Shown: piece after piece, positions 1 through 9,000 of the stretch
Layout: every line of letters starts with the position of its first letter
Position numbering within the stretch: position 1 is the first letter of the stretch
Assembly: GCA_002356435.2 (NCBI GenBank)
Contig: AP018040.2
Location: forward strand, 2,914,001 to 2,978,000
DNA from: Petrimonas sp. IBARAKI
Lineage (GTDB): Bacteria > Bacteroidota > Bacteroidia > Bacteroidales > Dysgonomonadaceae
DNA length: 64,000 nt
Direction of reading: 5' to 3'
Notes under the pieces: generated by a model
What the model was told of the DNA's origin: nothing
What the model saw: the letters and a program-made list of their open reading frames with translations, nothing else
Databases searched by the model: none
Position numbers and translations under genes: made by a program

Positions 1-167
1 ACACAGCATTTCAGGCTGCTTCCCAGGACATGTACAATGCTGCCAACGCACAAGCAGGGGCACAACAAGCCGGTCCCCAGGATTTCAGCGGGCAACAGCC
101 CGGAGGCAATCCAAGCGGAAGCCAGGAAGGTGATGTGACCGACGTCGACTTCGAGGAAGTAAAGTAA
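1..167 (+). CDS. dnaK: DnaK (Hsp70 chaperone), C-terminal tail, 5' part outside window
   Basis: The reading frame is open from the window start and stops at 165-167. It encodes an Ala/Gln/Gly-rich tail ending in GDVTDVDFEEVK, the acidic ending that Bacteroidota DnaK proteins share and that resembles the EEVD-type tail recognised by co-chaperones. DnaK is the ATP-driven cytoplasmic chaperone working with DnaJ and GrpE. Only about 54 codons are visible, so the ATPase and substrate-binding domains cannot be inspected. A strong hairpin terminator follows 33 bases after the stop, and the accessory island starts there. Confidence 0.9.
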   Translation, partial: TAFQAASQDMYNAANAQAGAQQAGPQDFSGQQPGGNPSGSQEGDVTDVDFEEVK

Positions 168-196
168 AAGTCGATTAGAATCGATTAGTAAAAATA

Positions 197-240
197 ATTA
201 AACCGCAGCAAACAAATGATTTGCTGCGGTTTTTATTTTT
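197..240 (+). repeat. 44-bp direct repeat, left copy (terminator duplication)
   Basis: All 44 bases are identical to 11559-11602 in the same orientation, and identity breaks on both sides. The pair brackets the defence island, so this looks like a duplicated insertion target or an att-type repeat. The repeat includes the dnaK terminator. Confidence 0.85.
201..240 (+). terminator. dnaK rho-independent terminator
   Basis: Perfect 12-bp stem (201-212 with 220-231, AACCGCAGCAAA and its complement), 7-base loop, then a T-rich run to 240. It sits just after dnaK. An identical copy lies at 11563-11602. Confidence 0.9.
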
Positions 241-300
241 GAATTGCACCCAATTTTTACCGGACATTATTGGCGAGCATATGGTCTTAAAGCACCTTAT

Positions 301-316
301 TGTATCTTATTTGTTC
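301..316 (+). repeat. Inner island repeat, left copy (possible recombinase core site)
   Basis: Sixteen bases (TGTATCTTATTTGTTC) match 11462-11477 at 14 positions in direct orientation. The right copy has the symmetrical form GTAC-N7-GTAC, as expected of a tyrosine-recombinase core. This copy is degenerate. The function is inference. Confidence 0.4.
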
Positions 317-351
317 TTATTTGATGTCAATCTAAACGATGTTATTAAATT

Positions 352-669
352 ATGGGATTTAGCAAACTGAAAATACCAAAATTATGCGAGTGCTGTGGTA
401 AGCCATTTGAAGCAAAAACAGTGACTACTCGCTTTTGTAGTTCTGCCTGCATAAATAAGTCGGCAAAAGAAAGAAAACGTCAGGAACAAGAGAAGGAACG
501 CAAACAAACCATACTGGAAATATCTGTAAATAAAATTGCAGAAGTTAAATCTCGTCCATATATTTCTGTCACGGAAGCGACAGTTCTTTTTGGAATATCC
601 AAAAACACCATCCATAGACTTATCAAAGTCGGAGAAATTTCCGCCCACAACTTCGGACAAAGATTAACA
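352..669 (+). pseudogene. Truncated zinc-finger/HTH (excisionase-like) mobile-element protein
   Basis: Starts with an ATG and encodes a cysteine finger (CxxC near residues 12-15, CxxxC near 29-33), a charged helix and then an excisionase-like helix-turn-helix (ISVTEATVLFGISKNTIHRL, about residues 71-90). After residue 106 (..NFGQRLT) the frame runs into unrelated sequence and stops at 738. Proteins of this design occur in Bacteroidales conjugative and mobilizable elements and are longer. The distal half appears replaced by the relaxase fragment that follows, so a deletion has joined two genes. A small DNA-binding product could still be made, but I call it a remnant. Confidence 0.55.
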
Positions 670-670
670 A

Positions 671-1032
671 GTAACCATCCAAACCCTGCGAAACAAACAA
701 GTCAAAGCCTACGGTTTCCGATTTTTGTACGAAGGTAAAACTTTCAAAGCATCGGAAATCGGGCGAGAGTTCGGCTATCGGTCGCTGTCCGTCAGTTCGG
801 ATTGGAAGACGTGAAACCGCAAATCGGGAAAACCGTTGTGCCAATATACGAACCGCCGATGGAGCAGGAAAACGACCTCGGATTATCCGCAATGGTAGCC
901 ACGGCAAATATCGTGAGCGAAATTTCATCCGGCATCGGCAGTCTGCTGAATGTTCACGGAGAGGATTATGAAGAAACGGCTTTTCAACGGAGGCTGAGAG
1001 CGCAACAGAAGAAGAGGAGAAGGAGGATGTGA
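671..1032 (+). pseudogene. Relaxase (mobilization protein) C-terminal fragment, frameshifted
   Basis: The frame starting near 671 reads TLRNKQVKAYGFRF..FKASEIGREFGYRSL. A single-base loss near 788-792 shifts it, and the +1 frame continues QFGLEDVKPQIG to a basic tail QQKKRRRRM and stop at 1030-1032. The tail and the 'ASEIGREFGYRSL..QFGL' segment resemble the C-terminus of Bacteroidales MobB-type relaxases as I remember them. The nuclease domain (three-histidine motif) is absent, so this cannot nick DNA. It marks the island as derived from an integrative or mobilizable element. Family assignment is from memory and should be searched. Confidence 0.45.
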
Positions 1033-1139
1033 TTTTGTTCGATTTGTTCAATATTTTGCTATGTTCATTGAAAATGAACATGTGGTTTTAGTGAACAGAT
1101 GCGATATTGGTGGAATATTTCCCATTATCGTGTTTTAAA

Positions 1140-1173
1140 TTTGAAGGAAGTTGGGTAAAATTCTGTATTTTTG
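1140..1173 (+). promoter_or_regulatory. Bacteroidota-type promoter upstream of rhuM remnant
   Basis: The -7 element TATTTTTG lies at 1166-1173 and a TTTG at 1140-1143. The 22-base spacer is longer than the usual 19-21. Bases 1145-1174 match 1718-1747 upstream of hsdM with two mismatches in 30. Confidence 0.5.
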
Positions 1174-1195
1174 TAGGAGCTAAGACTTTAATAAC

Positions 1196-1636
1196 ATGAA
1201 CAAAGAACTTCAATTCTTGATATACGACACCCCGCAAGAAAATATAAAAATAATAGATGTGGTGGTAAAAGATGAAACCATTTGGCTTACTCAAAAAGCC
1301 ATGGCATCGCTTTTCGATGTGCAAGTACCCGCAATAAGCAAGCACTTGAAAAACATCTACGCAGAAGGTGAACTCGCTGAAAATTCGACTATTTCCAAAA
1401 TGGAAACAGTCGTCAATCGCGGGTTCATGGGCGAGGTTAAAGAACGGATTGACTTCTACAATTTAGATGCTATTATTTCGGTAGGTTATCGTGTAAATTC
1501 TGCCAAAGCCACGCAGTTTAGGATTTGGGCGAATAATTAAGCTGAAACTGAATACGACGCCTTCAACAAAACCCAAAAAATAATTTCCGATTTTGATAAA
1601 GAAATAAAAGCGTTGCAGGAAAAGAATAAAGCGTAA
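1196..1636 (+). pseudogene. RhuM-family protein gene with large internal deletion
   Basis: The first 114 codons match the start of RhuM-family proteins: KDETIWLTQKAMASLFDV, a helix-turn-helix-like stretch, KNIYAEGELAENSTI, then YNLDAIISVGYRVNSAKATQFRIWA. A TAA stop follows at 1538-1540. Directly after it, in the same frame, 31 codons (AETEYDAFNKTQKIISDFDKEI..) match the C-terminal end of the same family and stop at 1634-1636. Full RhuM proteins are about 330 residues, so roughly 180 central residues are missing. RhuM genes are common riders in type I restriction islands, and their function is not established. A truncated DNA-binding protein could still be expressed from the intact promoter. 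Confidence 0.7.
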
Positions 1637-1656
1637 TCTGCAAATCAAGTATTTAG

Positions 1657-1700
1657 CTTCCCGATTTAAAAGAGATTTTCGGTCGGGAAGTTTTGGTTTT
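1657..1700 (+). terminator. Terminator after rhuM remnant
   Basis: Perfect 8-bp stem CTTCCCGA/TCGGGAAG (1657-1664 with 1683-1690) followed by TTTTGGTTTT. It separates the rhuM remnant from the hsd operon. Confidence 0.7.
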
Positions 1701-1711
1701 AAAAAGCAGCC

Positions 1712-1746
1712 TTTGAGAGGAAGTTGGGGAAATTTCTGTATTTTTG
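1712..1746 (+). promoter_or_regulatory. Promoter of the hsd operon
   Basis: TTTG at 1712-1715 and TATTTTTG at 1739-1746, about 70 bases before the hsdM start. It shares a 30-base box with the promoter in front of rhuM (see 1140-1173), so the two units may respond to one regulator. Confidence 0.55.
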
Positions 1747-1817
1747 TGAGGGAAATAAATAGGGATAATCAAATAAATCTATCTTCACATCGTTGATATT
1801 TACACATCAAGTAAAAC

Positions 1818-4271
1818 ATGGCAGTTAAAAAATCAGAATTATATAGCTCATTATGGGCAAGTTGCGATGAATTAAGAGGCAGTATGGATGCAAGTCAATA
1901 CAAAGACTATGTATTGGTGTTGCTATTCATGAAATATGTTTCCGATAAAAAAGACCCACTTATTGAATTAAAAGACGGGACAAGTTTTTACGATATGCTT
2001 AAATGGCGTGGAAAAGACGATATTGGAAACCAAATAAATATCATCATCGGGGAATTTGCGAAAAACAATGGACTTACAAATATAATCACATCAGCCGATT
2101 TCAATGATGAAACTAAATTAGGGACAGGGAAAGATAAAGTTGATACCTTAACTAACTTACTCAATATTTTCAATAAATCCGAGCTCGATTTTTCGGGCAA
2201 TAGAGCCGATGACGACGACCTGCTTGGCGATGCCTACGAATATTTAATGCGAAATTTCGCCACCGAAAGCGGAAAAAGCAAAGGACAATTCTATACTCCG
2301 GCTGAAGTTTCGCGCATAATGTCTCAATTAATTGAGATTTATAAATCAGAAAGTCAGGAAGATACCATATACGATATGACCTGCGGTTCAGGTTCACTAT
2401 TGCTGAAAGCGGCAGATTTGGCTCCGTACGGCATTACCATTTACGGGCAGGAAAATGATAACGCCACACGTGGTTTGGCTGTGATGAATATGTGGTTGCA
2501 CAATTTTGCCGATGCCGAAATTGCTTTGGGAAATACATTGTCAAATCCGCAATTTCTTAAAGAAGAAACAGGCGAGTTGCAACAGTTCTCTTATGCCGTT
2601 GCAAATCCGCCATTCAGCTACAAAAAATGGATGAATGGTTTAGACCCTTCAAACGATATTTTCAAACGCTTTGAAGGATATGCTACGCCACCTGCAAAAA
2701 ACGGCGATTACGCGTTTCTACTTCATATGATTAAATCGATGAAATCAAAAGGGAAAGGGTGTATTGTTATGCCCTTGGGTGTGCTTTTTCGAGGAAATGC
2801 AGAAGCCGATATACGTAAAAAAATAATCGATAAAGGATACATAAAAGCCATAGTGGGGCTACCTGCCAACTTGTTTTTCGGGACAGGAATAGCGGCTTGT
2901 CTTATTGTATTGGACAAGGAAAATGCCGATAAACGGACGCATATTTTTATGATAGATGCAAGCAAGGGATTTATCAAAGACGGCAATAAAAACCGATTGC
3001 GTGAGAGGGATATTCATAAAATTGTTGATACCTATAAAAGTAAAATCGAAAAAGAGGGATATTCTCGCAACATTCCCATTGCTGAAATTGCCGACCCGAA
3101 AAACGACTACAACTTAAACATTCCGCGATACATTAACAACCAAGACACTGACGACGCACAAGATATTGAGGCTCACTTGCTTGGCGGTATTCCTGTAAAC
3201 GACATCAATGCTTTGAACGAATACTGGTCTGTTTGCCCATCGTTAAAGAATACGCTTTTTGGCATTATAAACAACCGCCCCAATCATCTTAATCTACAAG
3301 TAGAAAAAGACCAGATAATCAGCGCCATATACAATCATGCCGAATTTATTAGTTTTATAAACGACATGGGCGAAGTTTATTCGGCTTGGGAAAAAGAAAC
3401 AGCCGAATACTGCAGACAGCTTGATACAGGCATACGTCCCAAAAAAGAAATTGGGAAGATTGCCGAAAATATGCTTTCCCATTTTGACAAACAACCCCTA
3501 ACCGATAAATATGCCGTTTATCAGCACCTGTTGGACTGTTGGAGCGAAACCATGCAGGACGATTTTTATGAAATAAGCGCCGATGGATGGAAAGCAGGAA
3601 ATGAAATAACTCGCCTGCAAAAGAAAAACCAAAAGGGACAGCTTAAAGACATTGCCGGATTGGAAGGATTGGAAGGGCGACTGATACCGCCCGCTTTGAT
3701 TGTGCAGGAATACTTTGCCAAAGAAAAAGCAAAGATTGACGAATTGAGCGAACAAATAGAAACCGCCAAAGCAAAACAAGACGAACTAATAGAAGAAAAC
3801 GCTACGGAAGAAGGATTGCTTGGCGAGATAGTGGACAATAAAGGAAAAGTATCAAAAACCAACGTGAGAAAACGCCTAAAAGAAATCACACCGAAGAAAG
3901 GCGTAAAAATTGATGCGGACTTGAAAGAGGAATTCGATTTGCTTGAAACCTTGACTTGGCTGTATGAGGAGGAAGAGGATAAAAACAAAAAACTGAAAGC
4001 CGAACAAGCCAAATTAGAGATAAAAGTAATAAAACAATATCCGCTACTTAAGGAAAACGAAATAAAACAACTTGTAATTGATAAAAAGTGGATGGCAACG
4101 GTAAAACAACGCATACAAACCGAAATGGATGCCGTAAGCCACCGTCTTACCCAACGTATAAAAGAGCTTGCTGCAAGGTACGAGAACACACTCTCTGAGC
4201 TGACAAACGAGGTGAATTTACTGACCGCCAAAGTAGAAAATCATTTAAAACAAATGAATTACAAATGGTAG
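1818..4271 (+). CDS. hsdM: Type I restriction-modification DNA methyltransferase, HsdM
   Basis: N6-adenine methyltransferase subunit, 817 residues. The N-terminal helical HsdM domain comes first. It is followed by QFYTPAEVS (about 157-165), the S-adenosylmethionine motif DMTCGSGS (about 186-193) and the catalytic NPPF (about 263-266). Usual HsdM proteins are near 500-550 residues. This one carries some 250-300 extra C-terminal residues rich in Glu/Lys with long predicted coiled-coil stretches (about 590-817). With HsdS it forms the methylase, and with HsdR the restriction complex. It is the first gene of the operon and overlaps hsdS by 7 bases (ATGGTAG), implying translational coupling. All catalytic motifs look intact. 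Confidence 0.95.
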   Translation: MAVKKSELYSSLWASCDELRGSMDASQYKDYVLVLLFMKYVSDKKDPLIELKDGTSFYDMLKWRGKDDIGNQINIIIGEFAKNNGLTNIITSADFNDETKLGTGKDKVDTLTNLLNIFNKSELDFSGNRADDDDLLGDAYEYLMRNFATESGKSKGQFYTPAEVSRIMSQLIEIYKSESQEDTIYDMTCGSGSLLLKAADLAPYGITIYGQENDNATRGLAVMNMWLHNFADAEIALGNTLSNPQFLKEETGELQQFSYAVANPPFSYKKWMNGLDPSNDIFKRFEGYATPPAKNGDYAFLLHMIKSMKSKGKGCIVMPLGVLFRGNAEADIRKKIIDKGYIKAIVGLPANLFFGTGIAACLIVLDKENADKRTHIFMIDASKGFIKDGNKNRLRERDIHKIVDTYKSKIEKEGYSRNIPIAEIADPKNDYNLNIPRYINNQDTDDAQDIEAHLLGGIPVNDINALNEYWSVCPSLKNTLFGIINNRPNHLNLQVEKDQIISAIYNHAEFISFINDMGEVYSAWEKETAEYCRQLDTGIRPKKEIGKIAENMLSHFDKQPLTDKYAVYQHLLDCWSETMQDDFYEISADGWKAGNEITRLQKKNQKGQLKDIAGLEGLEGRLIPPALIVQEYFAKEKAKIDELSEQIETAKAKQDELIEENATEEGLLGEIVDNKGKVSKTNVRKRLKEITPKKGVKIDADLKEEFDLLETLTWLYEEEEDKNKKLKAEQAKLEIKVIKQYPLLKENEIKQLVIDKKWMATVKQRIQTEMDAVSHRLTQRIKELAARYENTLSELTNEVNLLTAKVENHLKQMNYKW

Positions 4272-6043
4272 CCGAGGGATATAAAAATACAGAATTTGGA
4301 GTAATTCCGGAGGATTGGGAAATCATGACCTATGATGATGTTTTTATTTTTCTGAAAACAGCAACATATTCACGAGCAGAACTTACTGAAAACGACAATA
4401 TAGGATATGTACATTATGGCGATATTCATACTAAATGCCAAAGTTATTATTTAGATTTAGATACTATTAAACTTCCGACAATTTCATTTGACCAGTTAAA
4501 AAATTATGCATACATACAAAATGGAGACATTATTGTTGCTGATGCTTCGGAAGATTATTTAGGTGTTGGGAAAAGTGTAGAAATAAAAAACATCCGTAAT
4601 CGAAAAGTTATTTCAGGACTACACACTTTTCTGCTTCGAAGTAAAAATGACAATATTGTGAATGGCTTCAAAGGTTTAATCTTTTACAATAAACTTGTAA
4701 AACAACAGATTGATGTTTATGCAACAGGATTAAAAGTATATAGCATTTCAAAAAACATCCTAAAAACCATACAAATACCTTTTCCCTCATCAAAAGCCGA
4801 GCAAACCGCCATAGCCACAGCATTATGCGATGCCGATACACTGATTACTGCCACCGAAAAGCTGATAGCCAAGAAAAAAGCAATAAAACAAGGCGCTATG
4901 CAGGAGCTGCTTAAACCAAAAGAGGGATGGGTGGAAAAGACGATTGATGATGTTGGAATTATTAATTATGGCACAAGAATAGTACAAAACAAACAAAATG
5001 GTGGACGTTATTATGTCTATGGGGGTGGAGGAAAAACTTTTACAACACATAAATTTAATAGAGAAAATTGTTTAATCATATCAAGATTTGCTATATCGAT
5101 TGAATGTGTTAGGTTTATTAAGGAAAAGTTTTTCTTAAACGATAGTGGATTAACAGTCAAATCTAAAAATAATATAGACCAAAATTTTTTAGATTATGTA
5201 ATTATTTCCAAAGCAAACGAAATTTACAATTTGGGTGCTGGTGGTGCACAACATAATCTAAACATTCAGGACTTTATACAAATTAAACTTTTTGTTCCTA
5301 AAAATATATCCGAGCAAACCCGCATAGCCACTATTCTATCCGATATGGATTCCGAAATATCATTATTAGAACAAAAATTAGAAAAGCAAAAACAGATAAA
5401 GCAGGGTATGATGCAGAATTTGTTAACGGGTAAAATAAGATTTCTTGGGAATATTGAAAAGAGAGCCGAAAAGCCAAAACACAATGAACAGATAAATGAG
5501 GCGGTTATTATCAGTTTTTTGGTAAATAAATTTGGTTCAGAAGGGTTTCCTTTATCTCGTTTTCGTTACACAAAATATTCTTATTTATTACATCGCCAAA
5601 GCGAGAAAGAAGCACGTGGCTTTGGTAAGCATGCCGCTGGTCCTTATAATCCCGCTAACCGATACAAGGGTGCAGAAAACATTGCATTGAAAAACAAATA
5701 CATTTCAAAAGTACAAAACCCGAAAAGCAAAAAAGATGCATTTGTTGTAAATGAAAACATTGAGGGTGCTTTAAATTATTTTACTGAATGGTATGGAACA
5801 GAAATTCAGCAATGGATAGAGCAATTTAAATTTTACAAAAATGAATATTTGGAGGTGCTTACAACCGTAGATAAAGCAATATGCGATTTGAAAAAAGAAA
5901 ATAAAAGTGTTTCTCTGCAAACCGTTAAGGGATTAATAGAGGCAGACAAAGTGTGGAAAAAGAAGTTAGATAAACCTTACTTTTCTGATACAGAGATACA
6001 GAAAGCCATTGATGAAAGTAACAGATTGTTTGGATATGGATAA
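4265..6043 (+). CDS. hsdS: Type I restriction-modification specificity subunit HsdS with extra C-terminal domain
   Basis: Recognises the two half-sites of the target. Two target-recognition domains (about 1-180 and 220-355) are each followed by a conserved helix. The first helix region reads AEQTAIATALCDADTLI..KQGAMQELL (from about 179), the second SEQTRIATILSDMDSEI..KQGMMQNLLTGKIRF (about 351-396). Normal HsdS ends there. This protein continues for about 190 residues (roughly 400-592) with KYSYLLHRQSEK, FGKHAAGPYNPANRYKG and a helical tail. The motif with 'AAGPY' recalls Panacea-type antitoxin-like domains, but that is only a resemblance. It overlaps the end of hsdM, and hsdR starts 28 bases after the stop. 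No second hsdS or invertase is nearby. Confidence 0.93.
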   Translation: MVAEGYKNTEFGVIPEDWEIMTYDDVFIFLKTATYSRAELTENDNIGYVHYGDIHTKCQSYYLDLDTIKLPTISFDQLKNYAYIQNGDIIVADASEDYLGVGKSVEIKNIRNRKVISGLHTFLLRSKNDNIVNGFKGLIFYNKLVKQQIDVYATGLKVYSISKNILKTIQIPFPSSKAEQTAIATALCDADTLITATEKLIAKKKAIKQGAMQELLKPKEGWVEKTIDDVGIINYGTRIVQNKQNGGRYYVYGGGGKTFTTHKFNRENCLIISRFAISIECVRFIKEKFFLNDSGLTVKSKNNIDQNFLDYVIISKANEIYNLGAGGAQHNLNIQDFIQIKLFVPKNISEQTRIATILSDMDSEISLLEQKLEKQKQIKQGMMQNLLTGKIRFLGNIEKRAEKPKHNEQINEAVIISFLVNKFGSEGFPLSRFRYTKYSYLLHRQSEKEARGFGKHAAGPYNPANRYKGAENIALKNKYISKVQNPKSKKDAFVVNENIEGALNYFTEWYGTEIQQWIEQFKFYKNEYLEVLTTVDKAICDLKKENKSVSLQTVKGLIEADKVWKKKLDKPYFSDTEIQKAIDESNRLFGYG

Positions 6044-6071
6044 GTATTCAATAGACTAAAAACTATTTACT

Positions 6072-9000
6072 ATGAGCGACATCGGAAAAATAGAACGAGA
6101 AACCCAAAATAGATTGGTTAAACTGTTTCAAAATGAGCTTGGATACAAATACTTAGGAATTTGGGAAAAACGTGAAGGAAACAGCAATGTTGAAGCTGAT
6201 ATTCTGAAAGATTGGTTGCTGAACAAAAGAAAAATATCAGCGGGTTTAGCTGATAAAGCTATTTTTGAGGTTGAAAAATTTTCCAACGACCAAAGTAATC
6301 TGTATGATGTAAATAAAACGTTTTACTCATTACTTCGGTATGGCGTAAATGTTCAAGCAGCTATTGGTCAGAACAAACAAACAGTTTGGCTTATTGACTG
6401 GGAAAATCCCGAGAAAAACGACTTTTCCATTGCCGAAGAAGTTACCATTGATAGCAAATATTACAAGAAACGTCCGGATATTGTTCTTTATATCAATGGA
6501 ATTGCTATTGGTGTTTTAGAGCTGAAGCGAAGCACAGTTTCGATTTCCGAAGGAATTCGCCAAAATTTAGACAATCAAAAACATATATTCATAAAGCCCT
6601 TTTTCAATACTATTCAGTTTGTTCTTGCCGGAAACGATGTACAAGGTTTGGAGTACGGGACTATCGGAACCAAAGAAAAGTACTTCTTGAAATGGAAAGA
6701 GGTAAACGAAGAAAAAGATAAAGCCTACCCACATCTATTAGAAATCACAAAATCAATCAGAGAAAAATCAGAAAAGTATAGCTATCCATTAGATAAAAGT
6801 ATCATAGAAATGTTTAACAAAGAACGTTTCGTTGAGCTGTTGCGTGATTTTGTGGTTTTCGATAGAGGAATAAAAAAACTTTGTCGTCCCAATCAGTATT
6901 TCGGAATAAAATCGGCACAGGATTTTATCATCCGACGTGAGGGAGGCATTATTTGGCATACGCAAGGGAGTGGTAAAAGTTTAACCATGGTTTGGCTTAC
7001 CAAATGGATTAGAAAACACAATCCGAATGCACGAGTGCTAATCATCACAGACCGTGAGGAATTAGACGAGCAGATTGAAAAAGTTTACAAAGGTGTTGAT
7101 GAAGAGATTTATCGTACGAAAAGCGGAAGAGACTTATTGGAAAAACTAAACAACACTTCGCCTTGGTTGCTTTGTTCGCTAATCCACAAGTTTGGCGGAA
7201 AAGAGGAAGTGGACGAGAAAGATGTGGAAAACTACTTGACAGACCTAAAAAAGAGTATCCCGTCAGATTATAGCGCGAAAGGCGATATTTACGTTTTTGT
7301 AGATGAATGCCACCGCACACAATCGGGAAAACTGCATGATGCTATGAAGGTTTTCGTTCCTGATGCATTGTTTATAGGTTTTACCGGCACGCCACTATTG
7401 AAAACCGACAAGCAGACAAGTTTGGAGATTTTTGGTCGATATATTCATACCTATAAATTTGATGAAGCCGTACAGGATAAAGTTATCTTGGATTTACGCT
7501 ATGAAGCACGTGACGTAAAACAAAACATTACTTCGCACGACAACATAGACCAATGGTTTGAACTGAAAACAGAAGGACTAACCGACTTTAAGAAAACTGA
7601 GCTGAAACAAAAATGGGGGACACTTAAAAAAGTGTTTAGCAGTAAATCGCGATTAGAAAAAATTGTGATGGACATTTTGATGGACATGGCTCGCAAAGAG
7701 CGTTTGCAAAACGGTCATGGCAACGCTATACTCGTTTCCGACAGTATTTACAACGCTTGCAGGTATTTTGAATTATTCCAACAATCTGGTTTTAAACAAT
7801 GCGCCATTATTACTTCTTTTGTACCCAATCATAACGATATAAAAGGAGAGGAATCTGGTGAAGGGTACACCGAAAAATTAAAGCGTTTTGAAATTTATCA
7901 GAAGATGCTTTCTGATTATTTTAACGAACCGTCAGATAAAGCATTGACAAAAATTGATGTTTTTGAAAAGGAGGTAAAAAAGAAGTTTGTAGAAGAACCT
8001 GCTCAAATGAAATTACTCATTGTTGTAAACAAACTACTTACCGGATTTGATGCTCCTCCGGCAACTTATCTTTACATTGACAAAAACCTGCAAAATCACG
8101 GCTTGTTTCAAGCTGTTTGCCGAGTAAATCGTCTTGATGGCGATGATAAGGATTATGGCTATGTTATCGACTATATGGACTTGTTCAAAAGCTTAGAACA
8201 AGCATTTCACGATTATACATCGGAAGCTTTATCGGGATACGAGAAATCGGACATTGAAGGCTTGCTAAAAGATCGACTAAAATCAGGAAAAGAAAGATTA
8301 GACGAAGCTTTAGAAGCTATAAAAGCACTCATAGAACCGGTTGAACCGCCTAAAAACACCATTGATTTTATCCATTACTTTTGTGGCAAAGACACAGGAA
8401 ACAAAGAAGAACTGAAAGAAACAGAGCCTCGCAGAGTGTCGTTATACAGGCTGACTATCTCACTAATAAGAGCATACAGCAACATTGTCGACGAGTTAAG
8501 TAAAGCGGGTTATTCCGACAAGGAAATAGAGCAAATTAGGGCAGACGTAAAATATTTTGAAAATGTTCGTGAGATTGTTCAGTTGGCTAGTGGCGACTAT
8601 GTTGACTTAAAGCAATATGAACCTGCCATGAGGTATTTAATAGATAGCTATATTGATGCAGAAAGCAGTAAAGTACTTGCCAATTTTGATGATTTTAGCT
8701 TAATTGATTTGTTAGTAGAACGAGGAGAAAGTGCATTGGAGGTTTTGCCCGAAGAGATTAAATCTAGTAACGAAGCTATGGCAGAAGCTATTGAAAACAA
8801 CTTACGTAAGGTAATCATTGAGCAAAGTCCTACCAATCCGATGTACTATGAGAAAATGAGCGTTTTGTTGGATGAGATAATTAAGTTAAGAAACTCGGAA
8901 ACATTAGATTATCAAAAATATTTACAAAGAATAATAGCGTTATCTACCCAAGTTAAAAAACCAGAGACAACTACCTATCCTTTTGCCATTAACACAAATG

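Noticed and set aside
3566-4231. Minus-strand open frame of 221 codons in hsdM
   Set aside because: Ser/Phe-rich complement of a Glu/Lys-rich coiled coil; no start signal or homology pattern.
4265-6043. Phase-variable hsdS shuffling
   Set aside because: Only one hsdS is present, with no partial copies, inverted repeats or invertase gene near it.
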